A stretch of 64,000 nt of DNA from an uncultured Clostridium sp. (GTDB taxonomy: Bacteria > Bacillota > Clostridia > Clostridiales > Clostridiaceae), in NCBI RefSeq assembly GCF_947039605.1, contig NZ_CAMQZG010000013.1:1-64000 (forward strand), in the 5' to 3' direction. Of this stretch, positions 1 to 10,862 are shown piece by piece. The notes below the pieces were generated by a model. It did no database searches. It saw nothing but the letters and a program-made list of their open reading frames with translations, and was not told the origin of the DNA. How positions within the stretch are numbered: the first letter of the stretch is position 1; each line of letters opens with the position of its first letter. The position numbers were made by a program, and so were the translations under genes.

Positions 1-1
1 A

Positions 2-658
2 TCTAAAAAAGGCTTAGCGTGGTCCGAAAAAATTTATAACAAATTAGTTGAAACTGCGCAGGAAGCTATTATTATCGGACTTCCTTTACAAGGGTTATCA
101 ATTAAAATTACTAGTTCACTAAATATAATAGCTGCTTTAGAAACAGAATTAAATATTTTACTAAAGGAAATTAAATCTTTTATTAACTCTAATAATTTTC
201 CAGAATCAATAAAAAACAATATAGATTTAATTGATTCTATACCAGGCATAGGCTATCTCACAGCTATTAGTATAATTGCTGAAATTGGAGATATAAAAAA
301 GTTTGCAAAGCCTAAACACTTGGTAGCATTCTTTGGTGTTGATAGTTCCGTTAATGAATCTGGTAAATTTAAAGGTAATCAAAATAAAATATCAAAACGA
401 GGAACTCGTATAGGTCGTCGAGCTTTATATGCAGTAGCATTAGCTTCTATTCGTAAAACCCGTAAAGGAATTCCTATAAACTATGTTTTATTAGATTACT
501 ATCAAAATAACCTTAAAGGAAAAAAAGCCAAAGTTTCATTAATTGCTCTTATGCATAAACTACTAAATTATATTTTTGCAGTTCTTCGTAATCAAGAATC
601 TTTTGAATTAAGAGATCCTAGAATTCATGAAAAAATGTATTTAAACAATGTAGCTTAG
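2..658 (+). mobile_element. IS110-family transposase, 5'-truncated by window edge
   Basis: Frame is open from base 2 upstream of the listed ORF. Contains IDSIPGIGYLTAISIIAEIGDIKKFAKPKHLVAFFGVDSS...GNQNKISKRGTRIGRRALY, typical of the IS116/IS110/IS902 C-terminal domain. Confidence 0.9.
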
Positions 659-827
659 TTTATCCATTTTTTGTAATCATTCGTATTCACGCTATGCTTT
701 GTTTGCTATACCCTTTTTTAAGAAAATTTATTTTTCAATAATTTACTTGACTATTATTAGCTGGTCTATTTTTATCACTATAACTAACTTTTAACTTCCT
801 TTTATTTGATAAGTTATATTTTCCATT

Positions 828-1160
828 TTAATTTTTTTCTTCTATTGTTTTATCAACATTTTTACTTGTTCCAAAACTCATAGTTGAAGTAAGGTATGTA
901 TTACTCTTTCCATCTAAATTAATTTGCAAATAAACTCTTCCTATCGTATCCCATGGTCTACCATTGGCATTTAACTCTAAAGTACATTTTTTTTCGTCCA
1001 CAACTAAATCAGGATATATTTGTTTTATTTTTGCTATATTTTTATCATTAGGCTTCAAATTATAAACTGCATCATATAAGGGCATATTTGGATTATGAAC
1101 AATTCTTGTAGATTTTAAATTATCCAAATATTCTCTATCTAACTCAATAAAGTCATACAT
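828..1160 (-). CDS. hypothetical protein, possibly 5'-disrupted
   Basis: 110-aa ORF. The frame stays open upstream to about 1220 without a clear start, and the nearby AGGAGGGGG/ATG is in another frame. Confidence 0.4.
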   Translation of the reverse strand: MYDFIELDREYLDNLKSTRIVHNPNMPLYDAVYNLKPNDKNIAKIKQIYPDLVVDEKKCTLELNANGRPWDTIGRVYLQINLDGKSNTYLTSTMSFGTSKNVDKTIEEKN

Positions 1161-1299
1161 AATAGTAAATTTAACTAAACCATTCTTAATATTTTCTGGA
1201 ATATCTTCATTAACTAAATTTTAACCCCCTCCTATTCCCTTTATATGTAAATTGTATCTTTTCTGAAAAATATATTCAATATATAATGTTGTAAAAACA

Positions 1300-1327
1300 A
1301 AAAAACGCAGATTTCTCTGCGTTTTTT
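1300..1327. terminator. bidirectional hairpin terminator
   Basis: AAAAAACGCAGatttCTCTGCGTTTTTT inverted repeat with A/T tracts on both sides. Confidence 0.8.
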
Positions 1328-1346
1328 ACTAAATAATACTATTTAA

Positions 1347-2015
1347 TTATTTAACCCACTCAATTATTTCACTTGCAGGTTTTCTTGATTTCTCTCTATT
1401 TGGACTTTCAGCTCTATATCCAAATACTATAATATAACTTAGTTCAAATTCTTCTTTATTAAGTAATCCTCTTTTAACAAGAATTTCCTCAACTTTTTCT
1501 TTATCAAAACCTTCTACTGCACATGAATCTACACCAATCATAGCTGCTGATGTCATCATATTACCAAGTGCTATATAATTTTGTCTTGCTGACCACTCTG
1601 TAAGTGCTTTATCTGAACTTTCTATATCCATATTTGATTTTTGGAATTGCTCTAATATCGGTTTAAGTCCTGCAAAGAACTCTTCTGAAACACCTTTGTT
1701 TTCTACCCAAATATCATGAAGGTATTTAGCATCAAATCTAACATCTTTTCCTGCTCTTGTAAGTCCAAATACTATATGACTTGTAGTTGGAGCCTGTCTT
1801 TGCATTCCCCATGATACTGCTGCTGCTTCATTTATAAGTTCTTTACTATCTGAAACTAAAAACTTCCATGGCTCAAGACCAAATGAACTTGGTGATAATC
1901 TACCTGTTTCAACTATCATTTCCATATCTTCTCTTGGTATTATCTCTCCATTAAATTCCTTTGTAGCAAATCTAAAATTAAATATATCTATTACATCTTT
2001 TTTATTTATTTTCAT
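1347..2015 (-). CDS. nitroreductase family protein
   Basis: FNFRFATKEFNGEIIPREDMEMIVETGRLSPSSFGLEPWKFLV; FMN nitroreductase fold. Confidence 0.9.
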   Translation of the reverse strand: MKINKKDVIDIFNFRFATKEFNGEIIPREDMEMIVETGRLSPSSFGLEPWKFLVSDSKELINEAAAVSWGMQRQAPTTSHIVFGLTRAGKDVRFDAKYLHDIWVENKGVSEEFFAGLKPILEQFQKSNMDIESSDKALTEWSARQNYIALGNMMTSAAMIGVDSCAVEGFDKEKVEEILVKRGLLNKEEFELSYIIVFGYRAESPNREKSRKPASEIIEWVK

Positions 2016-2064
2016 ATAAAATTCTCCTCTTTTGTTTAATCTATCTTAGTATTCCTAATTTCTA

Positions 2065-2733
2065 TTATTTAATTACATGAACAAGTTCTTCAAATGATTG
2101 TCTTGTTTTTGGTCTTGGTTCTGCTTTTCTATATCCAAAAGCAACTGTTGTTCCAATTATAAACTCATCTTTATTAAGCATTCCTTCTTTTACAAGAATC
2201 TCTTCTAAAGTAGCCTCATCATATCCACCAATTGCACATGAATCAATCTTCATTTCTGCTGCAATTTGCATCATATTTTGAAGAGCCATATGACTTTGTG
2301 TATTAGAATACATATTTAATAACTCACTTCTATTATCTATATCAAATCTAGCTACTTCTAACTTCTTTAAAGTATCTTTCATCATAACTTCTATATCAGC
2401 AGGAACTTTTTTAATATCTTTTAATAGGTGGTCAATATACTTTGAATCATATCTTAAAGAATTAGCATTTCTAGTTAAAATAACAACAAACTTACTACAA
2501 GTAGGTATTTGTCTTCTTCCGCCCCATGAAACTTCTCCAAGCTTATCCTTGTAGTCTTGATTATCTATAACAATAAATCTCCAAGGCTCAAGTCCAAGTG
2601 AACTTGGTGCAAGTCTTCCTGCTTCAAGTATTACCTTAAATTCCTCATCACTTATTTTTTTTGTATTATCAAATTCTTTACAAGCATGTCTAAACTCTAA
2701 AGATTCCATTATTTCATTTATTTTATTATTCAT
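2065..2733 (-). CDS. nitroreductase family protein, paralogue of the downstream gene
   Basis: LEFRHACKEFDNTKKISDEEFKVILEAGRLAPSSLGLEPWRFIVI. Confidence 0.9.
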   Translation of the reverse strand: MNNKINEIMESLEFRHACKEFDNTKKISDEEFKVILEAGRLAPSSLGLEPWRFIVIDNQDYKDKLGEVSWGGRRQIPTCSKFVVILTRNANSLRYDSKYIDHLLKDIKKVPADIEVMMKDTLKKLEVARFDIDNRSELLNMYSNTQSHMALQNMMQIAAEMKIDSCAIGGYDEATLEEILVKEGMLNKDEFIIGTTVAFGYRKAEPRPKTRQSFEELVHVIK

Positions 2734-2999
2734 TTTAAAATTCTCCTCTATAATTAGCTTATCTAATAACTATACATTTATAGCTTTTACAAAAAAAATA
2801 TAAATAGTCCTACTTATTAAATAACTTTATTTTTACTCAATATAAATTGCACACAAATAAATTGTACGCAATTCACTTGCATAATCTTATTTTACACAAA
2901 GACTTTGTGGTTTTTGTGTCATTTTGATTAAAATTTTTGAAATATACAAAATTTAATTCTATAATATATCTATATTACACATTTTGGAGGATTATAATA

Positions 3000-3563
3000 A
3001 TGCAAGAATTTGAAACTAGAGTCATGGACATTGATGTAGATAAAATTAGAGAACTTTGCACAAAAGTAGGTGCAATCAATGTAAAAAAAGAAAACCAAGT
3101 AAATGACATATATGATTTTGCTGATAGAAGACTTTTAGACAAAAAAGGTTATGCAAGAATCAGAACTGTTGAAGATATGATAAATAACAAAACTGTTTAC
3201 TTTATGACTACAAAAAAAATGTTATCACAAGGTAAATTTAAAGTTATGGAAGAAAATGAAACTATAATTGAAAATGGCGAAATGGGAACTAAAATCTTTG
3301 AATCACTAGGACTTGAACTTCAAGAGTCTATCAAAAAGTATAGGGAAAGCTATAAATATAAAAACTCTCTTATAGAAATAGATATAAATGATAAGAATTT
3401 TTGTCCTTTCCCATATATAGAAATTGAAACTACTTGTGAAGAAGAATTAAATGAAGTTTTAGAATTCCTTGGCTACACACCAGAGGACACGACTTCAAAA
3501 ACTATCTATCAAATTCTTAAGGAAAGAGGATTTACACCAAACGCTAAAGGAAAAGGCTTATAA
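3000..3563 (+). CDS. CYTH domain / class IV adenylate cyclase-like protein
   Basis: MQEFETRVMDIDVDKIRELCTKVGA...; start at 3000 preferred because of the upstream TTGGAGG RBS. Confidence 0.8.
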   Translation: MQEFETRVMDIDVDKIRELCTKVGAINVKKENQVNDIYDFADRRLLDKKGYARIRTVEDMINNKTVYFMTTKKMLSQGKFKVMEENETIIENGEMGTKIFESLGLELQESIKKYRESYKYKNSLIEIDINDKNFCPFPYIEIETTCEEELNEVLEFLGYTPEDTTSKTIYQILKERGFTPNAKGKGL

Positions 3564-3569
3564 AAAATT

Positions 3570-3616
3570 AAGGACTATGTAGATTTTATTAATCTACATA
3601 GTCCTTATATTTTTAT
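3570..3616 (+). terminator. rho-independent terminator
   Basis: AAGGACTATGTAGATT...AATCTACATAGTCCTT then T-rich. Confidence 0.8.
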
Positions 3617-3619
3617 ATA

Positions 3620-5287
3620 TTATGCTACTTTCTTTGCCTTAGCATCTTTTAAAGTAAATGCTATAAACATAGCAACTATTGAAACAACACCAGAGAATAT
3701 AAACATATTTGAATATCCTATATTTAATGTGTGTTGGAATGCATAAACTATTGAGTCTTTCGCATTATCAAGTTGAGCCATATAAGCTACTGATGCTTCC
3801 TTTAACTTCCCAAGCATTGCTGGATTTCCAGCACCACCTTTCATTAAACTAGCAAATTGTCCTTCAATCATCTGTTTGATTGAACTAAATATATTATAGG
3901 CATTCGCATTTTGAAGTGCACTACTTGCCACTGCCCCATGAGCTGAACTTGCTGCACCCATACCTTGCATTTTTGGTATTACTGCTTGAACTGCTGATGG
4001 AACTTTTTTAGCTGCATCTGCTATGTAATTTATAAGTACATTAGGTGCTACTGCTATACCTATAGATCTAAATAAAGCGATTGTTGATTGTCCCATTGTC
4101 GCTTCTGAATCTGGAACATAACTAAGCATTAAATAGTTCATTGGTGTACCAAAACTGAACCCTGTACCAAATCCTATAAGACCTATTCCAATAAATAAAT
4201 TAATAAAACTTGGATTATAGCAAGTTACAAGCCCTTCATATAAAGCACCTATTGCTATAAGTAAGAACCCTGCTATTATAACTATTTTTGCACCTATTTT
4301 ATCTGTAAGTTTACCACTTATTGGTGAGGCTATCCCCATAAACACTGCAAATATAGTTGTATAATATCCACCACTACCAGCAGGTATTTTTAATACATTC
4401 TCACTAAATTGAGGTAAGAACACAACTGCCATAAGTCCAAAACTTACAAGTAAACTTAAAATTAATAATATACTTATATTTCTATCCTTGAAATAATGCA
4501 GATTTAAAACTGGACTTTCTGCTCTCTTTTCAAAGAATACAAATACAGGTATAGATATTATAAATATTATTATGTAAGGCCAAACATCTGTTGACTGAAT
4601 TGACTTCCATAGATTATCAAATTTTAAATTAGTTAAGAAGTACATAAGTGAAAGTATTAAAACTGTTAAAGTAACTGACCCTGCATAGTCAATTTTAACT
4701 CCTTTAGCAGTAACTTTTTCTTCTAATTTTGAAGCCATAAATATAATTACTATACTTATAGGTACATTTATAAAGAATAATAATCCCCAGTTATCATTAC
4801 CAAAGATTTGTAGTATTGCTGAACCAAGAGATGGTCCTATAACTGTGAATATTCCAAATATAGCACCAATAATTCCAAGTGCCATACCTCTTTTTTCTTT
4901 TGGGAAAGATGTTCCAACATAAGATGTTGCAATTGGCATAATTCCCCCACCACCTATAGCTTCAATTACTCTTGATGTAAGAAGCATAGAGTAGCTATTA
5001 AAGTAATCAGCTAGTCCACAGAATAGGGAACCTATTCCAAATAAAAATATTGATATTAAATAAATCTTTTTTCTTCCAAAACTATCTGCAAGTTTTCCCA
5101 TTATAGGAATTGCAACTGCATACGCAAGTGTATAAATTGTAATCATCCAAATACTTGAACTTTGACTTGCATTTAAACCGTTTGCAATTATATCCCTAGC
5201 TGGAGAAACTATCCCAGAATCTAAAGCTCCCATTGCTATTCCTAAAAGAAATACTAGCATCGTTAGCTTAGTAGATGTTTTCTTCAT
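3620..5287 (-). CDS. MFS multidrug transporter, DHA2 (EmrB/QacA-like) family
   Basis: MKKTSTKLTMLVFLLGIAMGALDSGIVSPARDII, many TM segments. The internal ATG at 5287 has a better RBS than the listed start. Confidence 0.88.
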   Translation of the reverse strand: MKKTSTKLTMLVFLLGIAMGALDSGIVSPARDIIANGLNASQSSSIWMITIYTLAYAVAIPIMGKLADSFGRKKIYLISIFLFGIGSLFCGLADYFNSYSMLLTSRVIEAIGGGGIMPIATSYVGTSFPKEKRGMALGIIGAIFGIFTVIGPSLGSAILQIFGNDNWGLLFFINVPISIVIIFMASKLEEKVTAKGVKIDYAGSVTLTVLILSLMYFLTNLKFDNLWKSIQSTDVWPYIIIFIISIPVFVFFEKRAESPVLNLHYFKDRNISILLILSLLVSFGLMAVVFLPQFSENVLKIPAGSGGYYTTIFAVFMGIASPISGKLTDKIGAKIVIIAGFLLIAIGALYEGLVTCYNPSFINLFIGIGLIGFGTGFSFGTPMNYLMLSYVPDSEATMGQSTIALFRSIGIAVAPNVLINYIADAAKKVPSAVQAVIPKMQGMGAASSAHGAVASSALQNANAYNIFSSIKQMIEGQFASLMKGGAGNPAMLGKLKEASVAYMAQLDNAKDSIVYAFQHTLNIGYSNMFIFSGVVSIVAMFIAFTLKDAKAKKVA

Positions 5288-5454
5288 TAGTAAACACTCC
5301 CTCGATTTTATTATATTGAGTTTTTTCTTTTGTTTGTACTTATTAGTTTTTATAAAAAACCAATAAGTTTTCATATTTATTTATTATATTATCTATTTTT
5401 TAATCAGTCAATACTTATATTTTGCTTCATTATCTTTTTTTAATTCTAATAAAT

Positions 5455-5483
5455 AAAAAAACTATGCCCAAATGGGCATAGCC
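5455..5483 (-). terminator. rho-independent terminator
   Basis: Minus strand: GCTATGCCCATTTGGGCATAGTTTTTTTA. Confidence 0.75.
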
Positions 5484-5510
5484 TGTATATACTGTTTAGT
5501 TTTAAATGGA

Positions 5511-5915
5511 TTAAGCTAGATATTTAAGTTCTAATTTATTATTTATATTCTTCATGCTATGATGAAGCTCATGTTTTGAAACTTTAATTGAATATCTAGA
5601 ATTCTTATCTGTTATAATCTCTAGATTGCCTGACTTAGTATAATAATTGAATTTTTCGATTTCATTATAAGATAATATCACATGTTCATCTGCTATATTA
5701 CCCCTATCTAATTCACCAATAACCATACTATCGTCAGCAAAAGCCACGAGGAAACTCCTTGTTGAATAATTAAAAATATTAAACAAATCTTTTAATATAG
5801 ATTTTTTCTTATGATTTTCAACATAAGCACCAGTTAAATAACTGATTATTTTTTTGCTCCCTAGATTAAATATCGAAGGAATCTCCTTGGGCGACCCATA
5901 TCCGAGTTCAGACAT
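5511..5915 (-). CDS. hypothetical protein (possible PH-like fold)
   Basis: MSELGYGSPKEIPSIFNLGSKK..., RBS AAGGA upstream; no confident family. Confidence 0.55.
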   Translation of the reverse strand: MSELGYGSPKEIPSIFNLGSKKIISYLTGAYVENHKKKSILKDLFNIFNYSTRSFLVAFADDSMVIGELDRGNIADEHVILSYNEIEKFNYYTKSGNLEIITDKNSRYSIKVSKHELHHSMKNINNKLELKYLA

Positions 5916-6173
5916 TTTAAAATACACATCCTTTTTAAACTTAATTTTATAATTTATTATGGCTTATTATAATAAATTCTCTGTATAATTGCAAACTCAC
6001 TAATTGCAAAGTATCCCTCTATAGATAAGGTATACTATCCCTATTATTTATATAACCATTCTCTCTTAGATAAGATATATTTATTTGTTTTATTTTCATA
6101 TTTATGCTAATTTATCGTATAATAGTATTATGAAAACATAGTACTAAGATTAAATAAATTGTGAGGTGATTAA

Positions 6174-7124
6174 ATGATTGACTTAGCTATGCTTGGTATT
6201 GGTGGTGGAATGCCCCTTCCTGGTAGATATCTTTCAGCTGGACTCTTGAATTTTAAAGGCAGAAAAATACTTATAGACTGCGGAGAGGGAACTCAAGTAT
6301 CTATGAGAGAACTTGGTTGGGGATTTAAATCAATAGATATAATATGCATAACACATGGACATGGTGACCATACAGTTGGAATTCCTGGACTACTTGCTAC
6401 TATCGGAAACTCTGGTAGAGAAACTCCACTAACTATAATAGGACCAAAAGGCATAAAAGAAATCATAACGGGGCTTAGAGTTATAGCACCCTACCTTCCT
6501 TATGATATAAATGTTATAGAAGCATCAGACTCTAAATTTAAGTTTGCCATTGAAGATGGAGAACTTAAATTAATTGATAAAAATAAAACTTGTTTTGAAC
6601 CACTAGAAATTTCAACTATTTCAGTTGAACACTCTGCCCCCTGTATAAGCTACTCTTTTAATATAAAAAGAACAGCTCAGTTTGATATAGACAAGGCAAT
6701 TCAAAATAATGTTCCAAAACCACTTTGGGGTAAACTCCAAAAAGGTGGTGCTCTAGAATTTGAAGGAATTACCTATACTCCTGCCCTTGTTTTAGGACAA
6801 GATAGAGATGGACTTAAATTCTCCTATGTAACAGATACTAGAACAATTCCTAAGATTGTAGATTTTATCAAAGATAGCAATCTTTTTGTATGTGAAGGTA
6901 CTTATGGTGATGATGAGGATATAGACAAGGCTATACAAAATAAACATATGACTTTTAGAGAGGCTGCTACTCTTGCTAAAGATGCAAATGTAGAAGAACT
7001 TCTTTTAACTCATTTTAGCCCTGCTATGCCAAATCCTAGTTTATTTATTTCAAATGCTCGTGAAGTATTTGAAAATACAACTATTGGTGAAGCTCATATG
7101 ATTAAAAAACTTATATTTAAGTAA
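6174..7124 (+). CDS. rnz: ribonuclease Z / metallo-beta-lactamase fold
   Basis: MLGIGGGMPLPGRYLSAGLL...ITHGHGDHTVGIPGLL...; HxHxDH motif, C-terminal LLLTHFSPAMPNP. Confidence 0.85.
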   Translation: MIDLAMLGIGGGMPLPGRYLSAGLLNFKGRKILIDCGEGTQVSMRELGWGFKSIDIICITHGHGDHTVGIPGLLATIGNSGRETPLTIIGPKGIKEIITGLRVIAPYLPYDINVIEASDSKFKFAIEDGELKLIDKNKTCFEPLEISTISVEHSAPCISYSFNIKRTAQFDIDKAIQNNVPKPLWGKLQKGGALEFEGITYTPALVLGQDRDGLKFSYVTDTRTIPKIVDFIKDSNLFVCEGTYGDDEDIDKAIQNKHMTFREAATLAKDANVEELLLTHFSPAMPNPSLFISNAREVFENTTIGEAHMIKKLIFK

Positions 7125-7159
7125 AAAAATGGACTAACTCTTTTGAGCTAGTCCATTTT
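7124..7159. terminator. bidirectional terminator
   Basis: AAAAAATGGACTAACTCttttGAGCTAGTCCATTTTT between convergent genes. Confidence 0.8.
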
Positions 7160-8011
7160 TCATTGTTTTGTATAATATGCTACCCCAACACTTTGAGGTC
7201 CAACATGAAGACCTATTATAGCTCCAATATCCATTATGTGACATGTTAATCCTAATTCTTCTTTTACTCTTGTTTGAATTTCAACGGCCTCATCATGGTT
7301 TAATATATGATAAATAACTGCTTCACCTAGTCCTTTTTTATCCATTTTATCTTTTATAATTTTTAGCATCTCACTTACGGCTTTTTTATGAGTTCTAACT
7401 TTTTCTAAAACTTCAACTGACCCATCTACGACATGTAATAGTGGAGTTATTTTTAATAACCCACCTATAAGTGCAGCTGCTGCACCTAATCTCCCACCTT
7501 TTCTAAGGTGACTAAGTGAACCTGGAATAAATATAATATCTACTCTTTTTCTCATAATCTCTATATATTCTTTAATTTCTTCTATACATTTTCCTTCATT
7601 TGCAAGTTTTGCTGCCTCTACTACCATAAATCCCATACTCATAGTTGTATTTAAACTATCAATAAGCTCAATTTTAGCCGTTGGGTATTTATCTAAGACC
7701 ATTTCTTTTATTAAATGTGATGTCGAATACGTTCCACTAAGTTTTGAGGATAAAAATATCCCTAGAACCTCATCACCCTTTTCTACAACTTTAAGAAAAG
7801 CATTTGCAAATTCATCCATTGCCGGCTGTGCTGATTTTGGAAATGTACCTGCTACCGCAAGCTTATCATAAAACTCTTTTGCATCTACATCAGCTTCCCT
7901 CTCACTTATATTATCCATTATTACATTTAATGATATAACACTAATATCATACTTATCTATATATTCCTGTGGTATATAACTTGTACTATCTGTTATTATT
8001 TTTATTGACAT
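7160..8011 (-). CDS. DegV family protein (fatty-acid binding)
   Basis: MSIKIITDSTSYIPQEYIDKYDISVISLNV...GSLSHLRKGGRLG. Confidence 0.9.
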   Translation of the reverse strand: MSIKIITDSTSYIPQEYIDKYDISVISLNVIMDNISEREADVDAKEFYDKLAVAGTFPKSAQPAMDEFANAFLKVVEKGDEVLGIFLSSKLSGTYSTSHLIKEMVLDKYPTAKIELIDSLNTTMSMGFMVVEAAKLANEGKCIEEIKEYIEIMRKRVDIIFIPGSLSHLRKGGRLGAAAALIGGLLKITPLLHVVDGSVEVLEKVRTHKKAVSEMLKIIKDKMDKKGLGEAVIYHILNHDEAVEIQTRVKEELGLTCHIMDIGAIIGLHVGPQSVGVAYYTKQ

Positions 8012-8145
8012 AAAAACCTCCTAAAATTAAACAACTAAGTTTTTTGAAGCAATATTTTCCATTGTAAATTTAAATTCAAATATCGTTAAAGAATATTATA
8101 TTATAAAATATTAAGATAATCAAAATATTATTCATTTTTTACCAA

Positions 8146-8985
8146 TTATAAGTTAGTTCTTCTTGTTGTAGCCTCTATAAACTTACTTTTCAAAGTATCT
8201 CTATCCTCTTCTACAACTGATTTTTTAAGTTTTTCAAGTTCTAAAATAAAACTATCTATCTTGTTTGCTAAATTTTCTTTATTACTAATAAAAAGCTCAC
8301 ACCATAAATCTTCATTTATATTTGCAATTCTTGTTATCTCTTTATAAGAATCCCCTGTAAATGAACCTGTATCAACAGATAAATCATCACTATTCATAAG
8401 AGATACTGCAATTGCATGTGGTAATTGACTTGTAAATGCTATTATCTCATCATGTAAGTCTGCATTAGTTTCAACTATAGTAGAAAAACCCATTTTTTTA
8501 GCTAAAAACTTAACTTCCTCTATATTTTCATCTTTATTTTTCTCTGTTCTAGTTATAATAAAGTTAGCATCTATAAATACTTTTCTTGAAGCATACTCAA
8601 TTCCTTTTTTCTCTCTACCAGCCATAGGATGTGTTAATACAAAATCTACTCCCTCTGGTATTTCAATATCTTTCAAATGATTTTTAACCCCTGATGTATC
8701 TACTATTATTAAGTCTTTTTTAAAAATCCCTTTATGGTTTTCTATAAAATCTTTTATCGCATCTGGGTATATACTAAGAATTATCATATCTGCTTCTTTT
8801 AAAATCTCAATTTCTTCTGGTGTGTCTATCGTCGCACCTTTTTCTATTATTCCAAGTTCAAATGCTTTTACTATTGTATCTCTTTTAATATCTATACCTT
8901 GAATATTTACTCCGTATATCTTTCCTCTAAGGCTAAGCCCTATCGACCCCCCAATTACTCCAAGTCCCACTAATGTTATATTCAT
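8146..8985 (-). CDS. tyrA: prephenate dehydrogenase
   Basis: MNITLVGLGVIGGSIGLSLRG...LTHPMAGREKKGIEYA. Confidence 0.9.
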   Translation of the reverse strand: MNITLVGLGVIGGSIGLSLRGKIYGVNIQGIDIKRDTIVKAFELGIIEKGATIDTPEEIEILKEADMIILSIYPDAIKDFIENHKGIFKKDLIIVDTSGVKNHLKDIEIPEGVDFVLTHPMAGREKKGIEYASRKVFIDANFIITRTEKNKDENIEEVKFLAKKMGFSTIVETNADLHDEIIAFTSQLPHAIAVSLMNSDDLSVDTGSFTGDSYKEITRIANINEDLWCELFISNKENLANKIDSFILELEKLKKSVVEEDRDTLKSKFIEATTRRTNL

Positions 8986-9039
8986 ATTATTTTACCCCTT
9001 TTAAATTAATAAAAAAAAAGAAGGAGAGCCAATTTTAAT

Positions 9040-9501
9040 CTAGCTCTCTTTCTTTACGTCAGTCTTATCTTTAAGATGATTTTCTAATGCTTTAATTCCT
9101 AGTATATATCCAAAATCTCCAAACCCACATATCTGCCCTATACAAGCTGGTGCTATAACTGACTTATGTCTAAATTCTTCTCTCTTGTGTATATTACTAA
9201 GATGTACCTCTACCGTTGGTATATCAACACCTTTTAAAGCATCATAAATTGCAATACTGTAATGTGTATATGCCCCTGGATTTATAATAATTCCATCATA
9301 TTTATCAAAGTACGCACTGTGAATCTCATTTATAAGTTCACCCTCTATATTACTTTGAAAATCTATTATTTCATGCCCAAGTTTTTTCCCCTCTTCTTTA
9401 ACCATAGCTACAACATCATTAAAGTCTTTACTACCATAAATCTGTTTTTCTCTTATTCCAAGAAGGTTTAAATTTGGTCCATTTATAAGTTTAATTCTCA
9501 T
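9040..9501 (-). CDS. aroQ: type II 3-dehydroquinate dehydratase
   Basis: MRIKLINGPNLNLLGIREKQIYG...INPGAYTHYSIAIYDAL. Confidence 0.95.
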   Translation of the reverse strand: MRIKLINGPNLNLLGIREKQIYGSKDFNDVVAMVKEEGKKLGHEIIDFQSNIEGELINEIHSAYFDKYDGIIINPGAYTHYSIAIYDALKGVDIPTVEVHLSNIHKREEFRHKSVIAPACIGQICGFGDFGYILGIKALENHLKDKTDVKKES

Positions 9502-9519
9502 ACTATTCCACCTATACCT

Positions 9520-10029
9520 TTAAACTAAACTTTTTTTAGTTTTCTCTACTATTTCTGATACTATATCAGAAATGCTTCCATCATTTATAACAATAACATC
9601 TGCATATTGATTATATAAATCAATTCTCTCTCTATAAAGATTTATAAGTTTTGATTTTCCATCTTGCAGTAGAGGTCTTGTACTTGTATCAACATCCTCT
9701 AGTATAAGTTCTAATGGTCTATTTATAAAAACTACAATAAAATCTTTAAAATAATCTATATTCTCTCTTTTTTTAACTACTCCCCCACCTGTTGATATTA
9801 AAGAATTTTCAAGTCTTGAAAGAACTTCGCAAGTCTTAGTTTCATAAGCTCTAAAAACTTCCTCTCCAGATTCAAATATTTCATTTATAGATTTTTTTGT
9901 ACTTCTTTCTATAAAATAATCCATATCAACAAATTTAAGATTTAGCTCATTTGCAACATCCTGTCCTAGAGTTGTTTTTCCTGACCCTGGCATTCCTATT
10001 AAAACAATTCCTTTTTTCAAATTAATCAC
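9520..10029 (-). CDS. aroK: shikimate kinase
   Basis: IVLIGMPGSGKTTLGQDVANEL P-loop; STGGGVV. Confidence 0.92.
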   Translation of the reverse strand: MINLKKGIVLIGMPGSGKTTLGQDVANELNLKFVDMDYFIERSTKKSINEIFESGEEVFRAYETKTCEVLSRLENSLISTGGGVVKKRENIDYFKDFIVVFINRPLELILEDVDTSTRPLLQDGKSKLINLYRERIDLYNQYADVIVINDGSISDIVSEIVEKTKKSLV

Positions 10030-10034
10030 TCGCT

Positions 10035-10856
10035 TTACTTAAATCTTAAACTTAACTTTTCAAATATTTCTTTTTCAACTTTTTCATCAATCACAATATC
10101 ATTCCAAATCTCTTCTGCTCTCATTGCTTGTGCAACTAACATATAAAGACCCTTAACAGTTTTTAAACCTGCATCTTTAGCTTCTTTTAAAAATCTAGTT
10201 TGCTCTGGATTATAAACTATATCACAAGCAACTTCAAACTTTTCAAAAATCTTTTTATCTATCGCAGTTGTATCAACGCTCGGATACATTCCACAAGGAG
10301 TTGTATTAACCACTGCATAAGCACTATCAATTTCTGATAAATCCTCATAATTTAAAAACTCCATTTTACTCAAGCCTTTAAACTTTTCTTTTGCAATATT
10401 TTTATCTCTTGAAACCATCACAAGTTTTGTAGCACCCTCATCTAAAAGACAATGCACAATAGCTTTTGATGCACCACCAGAACCTAAAATATAAAAGACT
10501 TTATCTTTGAATATAACTCCATCTCTTTGAAGCATTCTTTTAAATCCATAATAATCAGTATTATATCCATAGCTATTACCATCTTTAATTAAAATAGTAT
10601 TTATAGCACCGATTTTTTTAGCTTCATCTGATATAAAATCTAACTGCTCCATTACTGTTTCTTTATAAGGAATAGTAACATTACACCCTTTTACTCCAAG
10701 AGTTTTAATTGAACTTACAACATTGGAAATATCAGATTTAACTACTGAAAACAGATTGAATTTTGCATCCATATTAATTTTATTATAAAGATTCTCATGT
10801 ATCTCTGGTGATAAACTATGACCTAACTTTTCACCTATTAATCCAAATACTTTCAT
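10035..10856 (-). CDS. aroE: shikimate dehydrogenase
   Basis: GLIGEKLGHSLSPEIHENLY...GCNVTIPYKE. Confidence 0.95.
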   Translation of the reverse strand: MKVFGLIGEKLGHSLSPEIHENLYNKINMDAKFNLFSVVKSDISNVVSSIKTLGVKGCNVTIPYKETVMEQLDFISDEAKKIGAINTILIKDGNSYGYNTDYYGFKRMLQRDGVIFKDKVFYILGSGGASKAIVHCLLDEGATKLVMVSRDKNIAKEKFKGLSKMEFLNYEDLSEIDSAYAVVNTTPCGMYPSVDTTAIDKKIFEKFEVACDIVYNPEQTRFLKEAKDAGLKTVKGLYMLVAQAMRAEEIWNDIVIDEKVEKEIFEKLSLRFK

Positions 10857-10862
10857 TTTAAA

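Noticed and set aside
1347-2733. Tandem nitroreductase pair as a novel system
   Set aside because: Ordinary paralogous tandem duplication with clear divergence; nothing unusual in layout.
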